The notes under the pieces were generated by a model. It saw only the letters and a list, made by a program, of their open reading frames with translations, was not told the DNA's origin and ran no database searches. Shown here one piece after another: positions 32,101 through 36,732 of a stretch of DNA of 36,732 nucleotides. The position numbers and the translations under genes were made by a program. The stretch lies in contig NZ_QUZU01000056.1 in assembly GCF_004682055.1 (NCBI RefSeq), positions 1-36,732 of the forward strand. Reading direction: 5' to 3'. Each line of letters starts with the position of its first letter. Position 1 is the stretch's first letter. This DNA is from Pseudomonas kairouanensis. GTDB taxonomy: Bacteria; Pseudomonadota; Gammaproteobacteria; Pseudomonadales; Pseudomonadaceae.

Positions 32101-34013
32101 CAGCGACCGCGCAAGAACAGTTTGTCCAGATCGTCGAGGCCCATTTGGGTCCAGGTCGGTCGGCCATGGTTGCATTGCCCGCTGCGCTCGGTGTTTTCCA
32201 TGTCCCGCAGCAGGCCGTTCATTTCCGGCAGGGCCAGGCGGCGGTTGGCGCGGATGGCGCCGTGGCAGGCCATGGTGCCCAGCAGTTCGTTGATATGGGC
32301 CTGGACACGGTCACTGGTGCCGTATTCCATCAGGTCGGCCAGCACATCGGCGACCAGGCGATTGGCCTCGGCCTGCTTGAGCAGCGCAGGAATCTGGCGG
32401 ATAGCCAGGGTTTCCGGCCCCAGGCGCTGTAGCTCGAAGCCCAGGCTCTGGAATACGCCGGCGTGCTCTTCAGCGCAATCGGCTTCGCGCTGGCTGACCG
32501 CCAGGGATTCGGGCACCAGCAGCGGCTGGCCGCTGAGGCCTTCACTGGCCATGGCGATCTTGAGGCGCTCGTACATGATCCGCTCGTGGGCGGCGTGCAT
32601 GTCCACCAGCACCAGGCCGTGGGCGTTTTCCGCAAGGATATAGATACCCTTGAGCTGCGCCAGCGCGTAGCCCAGCGGCGGAATATCACCACCACCCTCC
32701 GGCAACGCCACTGCAGCAGGCTCGGCACCCGGCAGCGGCGCGAAAAACTCTCGATAGGCCGCCTGGGCCTCAGCCACCGGCACCGCCGATTGGGGGCGCG
32801 GCGTGTATTGATACTGGTAACCCGCACCCGCGCCGGACCCCGGCGCCGCGAAAGACGGTTGCGGCGGTGTCGATTGCAACAGGTTGCCCGCCAGGCTCAT
32901 TTCGCCTTGGGGACCGAACTCACCGGCCTCCGGACCACTTGGACGCACCACTGCCGTCACGATGGGTGCCGACAGTTGGTCGTCCGGGCGCACATCGCCC
33001 AAGGCGCGGTGCAAAGTGCCATAGAGGAAGTCATGCACCATGCGCCCATCACGGAAGCGCACTTCGTGCTTGGTCGGGTGCACGTTGACGTCCACCACAG
33101 AGGGGTCGACTTCAAAAAACAACACAAACGTGGGATGGCGACCATTGAACAGCACATCGCGATACGCCTGGCGCACCGCGTGGGCCACCAGTTTGTCGCG
33201 CACCGCACGGCCGTTCACGAAGAAGTACTGCAAGTCGGCCTGGCTGCGAGAGAAGGTCGGCAACCCCACCCAGCCCCACAAACGCAAGCCGTTGCGCTCG
33301 ATCTCGATCGGCAGCGCCTGCTCCAGGAACCCGCCGCCACAAATCGCCGACACCCGGCGCGCGCGTGCGGCATCGTCGTGGGCTTCGTGCAGGCTGAGGA
33401 TGGTCTTGCCGTTGTGGCGCAGGTGGAACGCTACGTCAAAGCGCGCCAAGGCCAGGCGCTTGATGACTTCCTGCAGGTGATCGAATTCGGTCTTCTCGGC
33501 CTTGAGGAATTTACGCCGCGCCGGGGTATTGAAGAACAGGTCGCGCACTTCTACGGAGGTGCCGACCGGGTGGGCCGCTGGCTGCACACGCGGCGCCATG
33601 TCGCGGCCTTCGGTTTCTACCTGCCAAGCCTGTTCGGCACTGCGAGTGCGCGAGGTCAGGGTCAGGCGGGCCACGGAGCTGATGGAAGCCAGGGCCTCGC
33701 CGCGAAAGCCCAGGCTCATCACCCGTTCAAGGTCTTCCAGGTCACGGATCTTGCTGGTGGCGTGACGGGCCAGGGCCAGCGGCAGGTCATCGGAGGAAAT
33801 GCCGCTACCGTCATCCCGCACCCGTAGCAGCTTGACGCCACCCTGCTCCACATCCACGTCGATGCGCTTGGCGCCGGAGTCGATGCTGTTTTCGAGCAGT
33901 TCCTTGATCACCGAAGCCGGGCGCTCAACCACCTCGCCCGCCGCAATCTGGTTGGCAAGGCGCGGGCTGAGCAGCTCAATGCGCGAGCCGTGGTTCAAGA
34001 TCGTTTCACTCAT
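32100..34013 (-). CDS. mutL: DNA mismatch repair protein MutL, 637 aa
   Basis: MutL couples mismatch recognition by MutS to downstream repair. The N-terminal GHKL ATPase has NQIAAGEVVERPASVIKELL, DDGSGI, ATSKI and GFRGEALASI. A variable linker (about 340-440, Pro/Ala/Gly-rich) precedes the C-terminal dimerisation domain. That domain has an endonuclease-type motif DMHAAHERIMYE (471-482; consensus begins DQHA), ACHGAIR near 581-587 and CNHGRP at 614-619. Pseudomonads lack MutH, so a nicking MutL fits. The start overlaps the amiB stop by one base (TAATG). Length is normal. Confidence 0.98.
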   Translation of the reverse strand: MSETILNHGSRIELLSPRLANQIAAGEVVERPASVIKELLENSIDSGAKRIDVDVEQGGVKLLRVRDDGSGISSDDLPLALARHATSKIRDLEDLERVMSLGFRGEALASISSVARLTLTSRTRSAEQAWQVETEGRDMAPRVQPAAHPVGTSVEVRDLFFNTPARRKFLKAEKTEFDHLQEVIKRLALARFDVAFHLRHNGKTILSLHEAHDDAARARRVSAICGGGFLEQALPIEIERNGLRLWGWVGLPTFSRSQADLQYFFVNGRAVRDKLVAHAVRQAYRDVLFNGRHPTFVLFFEVDPSVVDVNVHPTKHEVRFRDGRMVHDFLYGTLHRALGDVRPDDQLSAPIVTAVVRPSGPEAGEFGPQGEMSLAGNLLQSTPPQPSFAAPGSGAGAGYQYQYTPRPQSAVPVAEAQAAYREFFAPLPGAEPAAVALPEGGGDIPPLGYALAQLKGIYILAENAHGLVLVDMHAAHERIMYERLKIAMASEGLSGQPLLVPESLAVSQREADCAEEHAGVFQSLGFELQRLGPETLAIRQIPALLKQAEANRLVADVLADLMEYGTSDRVQAHINELLGTMACHGAIRANRRLALPEMNGLLRDMENTERSGQCNHGRPTWTQMGLDDLDKLFLRGR

Positions 34014-35434
34014 TACTGCGCCGCCAGTTCAGTGCCAGGAATGGTCAATACCTGGCCGACTTTCAATTCGTCAGTCTTCAGGTTATTGGCACTGCGCAAG
34101 GTCGCGGACGACACCTGGAAGCGCACGGCCAGCATCGCCAGGGTGTCGCCAGGTTGTACGCGATGGTCACGCGGCCCCTGAGCGATCTTGCCCGAGTCGC
34201 GCAGCCAGGCAATGTAGGTACCCGGCGGCGGATTCTGCTGGAAGAACTGGCGCACACCGGCGCTGATGGAGCGCGCCAGCGCCTGCTGATGACTGGCGCT
34301 GGCCAGCTTGGACGCTTCGTTGGCGTTGGAGATAAACCCGGTTTCCACCAGGATCGACGGGATATCCGGCGACTTCAACACCATGAACCCAGCCTGCTCC
34401 ACGCGCTGTTTGTGCAACGAGGTCACCCGGCCGATATTGCTCAAGACCTTTTGGCCGACGTTCAAGCTGGAGGTCAGCGAGGCGGTCATCGACAGGTCGA
34501 GCAGCACACCGGCGAGCATCTTGTCCTTGTCATCCAGGGACACGTTACCGGCCCCGCCGATCAAGTCGGAACGGTTTTCGCTGTCGGCCAGCCAACGGGC
34601 CGTCTCGGATGTGGCGCCGCGATCCGACAAGGCAAACACCGAGGCGCCGAACGCGGCGGTGGACGGTGCGGCGTCGGCGTGGATCGATACGAACAGGTCC
34701 GCGCCCTTCTTACGGGCAATTTCGGTACGCCCGCGCAACGGGATGAAGTAGTCGCCGGTTCGCGTCAGCTCGGCGCGGTAGCCTTTCATGGCATTGACCT
34801 GGCGCTGCAGTTCACGGGCAATCGCCAGCACCACGTCTTTTTCATGCTGGCCGCGCGAGCCGGAGGCACCTGGGTCTTCACCGCCGTGGCCAGCGTCGAT
34901 CACCACGATAATGTCACGCTTGCCCGAAGGAGCAGGCGGCAACGGCGGCAACTTGACCTGGGGTTGCGATGGGTTGACCGGTACCGCAGGCACCGTCGCC
35001 ACGCTCGGCGGCGGTGCAGGCGGCGGGTTGGCGTCGGCGGCGTTGTCGAACAGGTCGACCACCAACCGGTTGCCGTACTGGGCGTTCGGGGCCAGGGAGA
35101 AGCTTTTCGGGGTCACGACTTTTTTCAGGTCGATGACCACGCGCAAATCGGTCGGCGTGCGCTGGGCCGAGCGCATGGCGGTAATCGGGGTATTGGCGGT
35201 GGACACGTTCAATGGCCCGCCCAGGGTGGCACCATTGATATCGATCACCAGGCGATCGGGCGCCGTCAGGGTAAAGACGCTGTGCTGGACCGGGCCAGAC
35301 AGGTCAAACACCAGTCGCGTGTTATCCGGCGCTCGCCACAGGCGCACACTCTTTACCTGTGAAGCAGCCAGAGCATTGACAGTCATTGCCGCAAGCAACA
35401 CCCCTACGACAGCAACCAACGCGCGAAAGCGCAT
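34013..35434 (-). CDS. amiB: N-acetylmuramoyl-L-alanine amidase AmiB, 473 aa
   Basis: This is a periplasmic zinc amidase that cuts the stem peptide from MurNAc during septum splitting. A signal peptide (about 1-24, ending ALAA) is followed by an AMIN domain (about 25-130), a proline-rich linker (about 135-170) and the Amidase_3 domain. Zinc ligands are His183, Glu198 and His252, and the catalytic glutamate is Glu364 in ILVETGFIS. A C-terminal LysM domain lies at about 425-467. I chose ATG 35434; an upstream TTG would add five residues. The name amiB rests on the position beside mutL. AmiB-type enzymes need EnvC/NlpD-type activators. Confidence 0.95.
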   Translation of the reverse strand: MRFRALVAVVGVLLAAMTVNALAASQVKSVRLWRAPDNTRLVFDLSGPVQHSVFTLTAPDRLVIDINGATLGGPLNVSTANTPITAMRSAQRTPTDLRVVIDLKKVVTPKSFSLAPNAQYGNRLVVDLFDNAADANPPPAPPPSVATVPAVPVNPSQPQVKLPPLPPAPSGKRDIIVVIDAGHGGEDPGASGSRGQHEKDVVLAIARELQRQVNAMKGYRAELTRTGDYFIPLRGRTEIARKKGADLFVSIHADAAPSTAAFGASVFALSDRGATSETARWLADSENRSDLIGGAGNVSLDDKDKMLAGVLLDLSMTASLTSSLNVGQKVLSNIGRVTSLHKQRVEQAGFMVLKSPDIPSILVETGFISNANEASKLASASHQQALARSISAGVRQFFQQNPPPGTYIAWLRDSGKIAQGPRDHRVQPGDTLAMLAVRFQVSSATLRSANNLKTDELKVGQVLTIPGTELAAQ

Positions 35435-35449
35435 ACCTAACCCCACCAA

Positions 35450-35920
35450 TTATTTGAATTCCAATGCCAAAGCGGCGCACCACGACTGGCCACGCGCGCT
35501 CTGGGGCAACAACTTCAGCTGACGTCCCGTTTCATGCGGCGTAATGGTAATGGTCAGGTCCGGCTTTGGCAAAAAGCCTGTGCCTTTATCTGGCCACTCG
35601 ATCAGGCACAGCGCATCTTCATCGAAGTAATCCCGGATGCCCATGTACTCCAGCTCTTCGGGGTCCACCAGGCGATAGAGGTCGAAATGAAAGGCGCGCA
35701 GGTCGCCGATCTCGTAAGGCTCTACCAGGGTGAACGTCGGGCTTTTTACTGCGCCGGTATGACCCAAGCCGCGAATAATCCCCCGGGACAACGTGGTCTT
35801 GCCCGCCCCCAGGTCACCTTCGAGAAAAATCAGCCCCGCCCCGGCCGTGACCTGGGCGATGCGGTGACCGAACGCAACCATGGCCTCTTCATCGGCCAAA
35901 AACAGGATTACTTCAGGCAC
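35450..35920 (-). CDS. tsaE: tRNA threonylcarbamoyladenosine biosynthesis ATPase TsaE, 156 aa, GTG start
   Basis: TsaE is the ATPase partner of TsaB/TsaD in making t6A37 of ANN-decoding tRNAs. The P-loop GDLGAGKTT lies at 35-43, the switch SPTFTLVEPY at 60-69, HFDLYRL near 78-84 and the conserved EWP at 108-110. The GTG at 35920 is chosen because GGAGGAG lies eight bases before it and the family begins there; longer open sequence upstream is the end of the nnr gene. It overlaps that gene by 13 bases and precedes amiB by 15. Confidence 0.96.
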   Translation of the reverse strand: MPEVILFLADEEAMVAFGHRIAQVTAGAGLIFLEGDLGAGKTTLSRGIIRGLGHTGAVKSPTFTLVEPYEIGDLRAFHFDLYRLVDPEELEYMGIRDYFDEDALCLIEWPDKGTGFLPKPDLTITITPHETGRQLKLLPQSARGQSWCAALALEFK

Positions 35921-36732
35921 GGCGACTGCTCCTCCAACAATTGACGAATGGCCGGTATCAGGTCGCTGGCAGCCAACCCACGACCGAAGGTGCCCTGGCG
36001 ATCTCCGGCCGTGGCGTGCAACCAAACAGCCAGGCAGCTTGCCTCGAACGCTGGCATACCCTGGGCCAGCAATGCGCCCACCAATCCGGCCAGTACATCC
36101 CCCAACCCTGCTGCTGCCATGGCCGGATGGCCTTGGTCACACCGCGACACACGCCCATCGGGGCTGGCAATCAAACTGCCAGCACCCTTGAGGATAGCCA
36201 CTGCGTTGAATTTCTGGCTCAACGCGCGCGCTACCTTAAGACGATCGGCCTGAACCTCGGCTGTCGAGAGGCCCATCAAGCGCGCAGCTTCGCCAGGATG
36301 CGGGGTGATCACCGAATTGACCGGCAGGCTCACGCCACCTTTGGACAATTGATTGAGAGCGTCGGCGTCCCACACTTGCGGCTGTTTGGCGTTGGCGGCA
36401 ACGGACAGCAGGCTTTTGCCCCACGCGGCCTCACCCAGGCCCGGACCAATGACGATCACCGAGATGTTTTCCAGCAGGCCCATCAACTGGTTGGCCGAAC
36501 TCACGCCCACGGTCATGACTTCCGGCAAGCGGGCCAGTGCTGCAGGCACATGCTCAGGGCGCGTTGCCAGGGACACCATACCGGCACCACTGCGCAAGGC
36601 ACTTTCGGCGCTCAGCAGCGCGGCACCGCCAAAGCCGCGGTCCCCGCCGATCACCAGCAGGTGACCGAACTGGCCTTTATGGGCGTCCGGGGAACGGGCA
36701 GCCAGTTGCGGCAAATCGCCGTGCAACAGGGG
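35908..36732 (-). CDS. nnrD: ADP-dependent NAD(P)H-hydrate dehydratase (Nnr), 5' end outside window
   Basis: This enzyme repairs hydrated NAD(P)H. The visible 274 codons cover the whole dehydratase (ribokinase-like) domain: GQFGHLLVIGGDRGFGGAA, GPGLG, WDADALN, TPHPGEAARL, LKGAGSLIASPDGR and AAGLGDVLAG. The frame is open through the right edge, so the start is not seen. In E. coli this domain is fused behind an epimerase domain (YjeF), and the same may be true here. It heads the tsaE-amiB-mutL-miaA-hfq-hfl superoperon, as in E. coli, and overlaps tsaE by 13 bases. Confidence 0.94.
   Translation of the reverse strand, partial: PLLHGDLPQLAARSPDAHKGQFGHLLVIGGDRGFGGAALLSAESALRSGAGMVSLATRPEHVPAALARLPEVMTVGVSSANQLMGLLENISVIVIGPGLGEAAWGKSLLSVAANAKQPQVWDADALNQLSKGGVSLPVNSVITPHPGEAARLMGLSTAEVQADRLKVARALSQKFNAVAILKGAGSLIASPDGRVSRCDQGHPAMAAAGLGDVLAGLVGALLAQGMPAFEASCLAVWLHATAGDRQGTFGRGLAASDLIPAIRQLLEEQSPCLK

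Noticed and set aside
35921..36025. Longer TsaE starting inside the nnr gene
   Set aside because: The additional 35 residues are out-of-frame nnr sequence without TsaE similarity, and the GTG at 35920 has GGAGGAG before it.

Overview
The window is a chromosomal segment of a fluorescent Pseudomonas (P. fluorescens group). Four things point there: the near family-identical housekeeping proteins; the gene order nnr-tsaE-amiB-mutL-miaA-hfq-hflX-hflK-hflC-hisZ-purA; azurin at the left edge; and REP/REPIN palindromes of the fluorescent Pseudomonas type between genes. GC content is high, so long open frames on the antisense strand are common and were discarded. Almost every gene lies on the minus strand. 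The plus strand carries only a 60-residue protein, two tRNA-Leu genes and a two-gene iron-transport operon.

Region 1 (1-9.3 kb) is the accessory part. It holds the 5' portion of azurin with a candidate Anr box, a small charged protein, and a three-gene cluster of a GTG-started 1096-residue transglutaminase/DUF2126 protein, a circularly permuted ATP-grasp/alpha-E fusion and a 296-residue transglutaminase. These are the parts of a predicted peptide-bond-forming (amidoligase-type) system whose product is unknown. Next comes a translationally coupled pair of unrecognised proteins: a 305-residue protein with a glycine/alanine-rich hydrophobic hairpin and a 149-residue four-helix membrane protein. 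The pair has the layout of a membrane-active toxin and its immunity protein, but nothing in the sequence proves this.

Region 2 (9.3-19 kb) is information processing: ygiQ (radical SAM), dnaB, the ribosomal-protein operon rpsF-rpsR-DUF2232-rplI, and rnr-rlmB. A well-spaced sigma70 promoter and a structured leader precede rpsF, and an intrinsic terminator separates rplI from dnaB.

Region 3 (19-22.4 kb, plus strand) has two identical tRNA-Leu(CAG) genes, each with its own promoter and terminator, followed by a ferric-iron ABC transporter substrate-binding protein and permease without an ATPase gene.

Region 4 (22.4-36.7 kb) is a methyl-accepting chemotaxis protein followed by the conserved superoperon. 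Read in the direction of transcription it runs from nnr (cut by the right edge) through tsaE, amiB, mutL, miaA, hfq, hflX, hflK and hflC, then a terminator, then hisZ and purA. Stop/start overlaps (nnr/tsaE, amiB/mutL, mutL/miaA, hflK/hflC) indicate translational coupling.

Most of the window is well-understood core genome. The parts that could hold something undescribed are the amidoligase-type cluster (832-7597) and the unrecognised pair (7773-9139).
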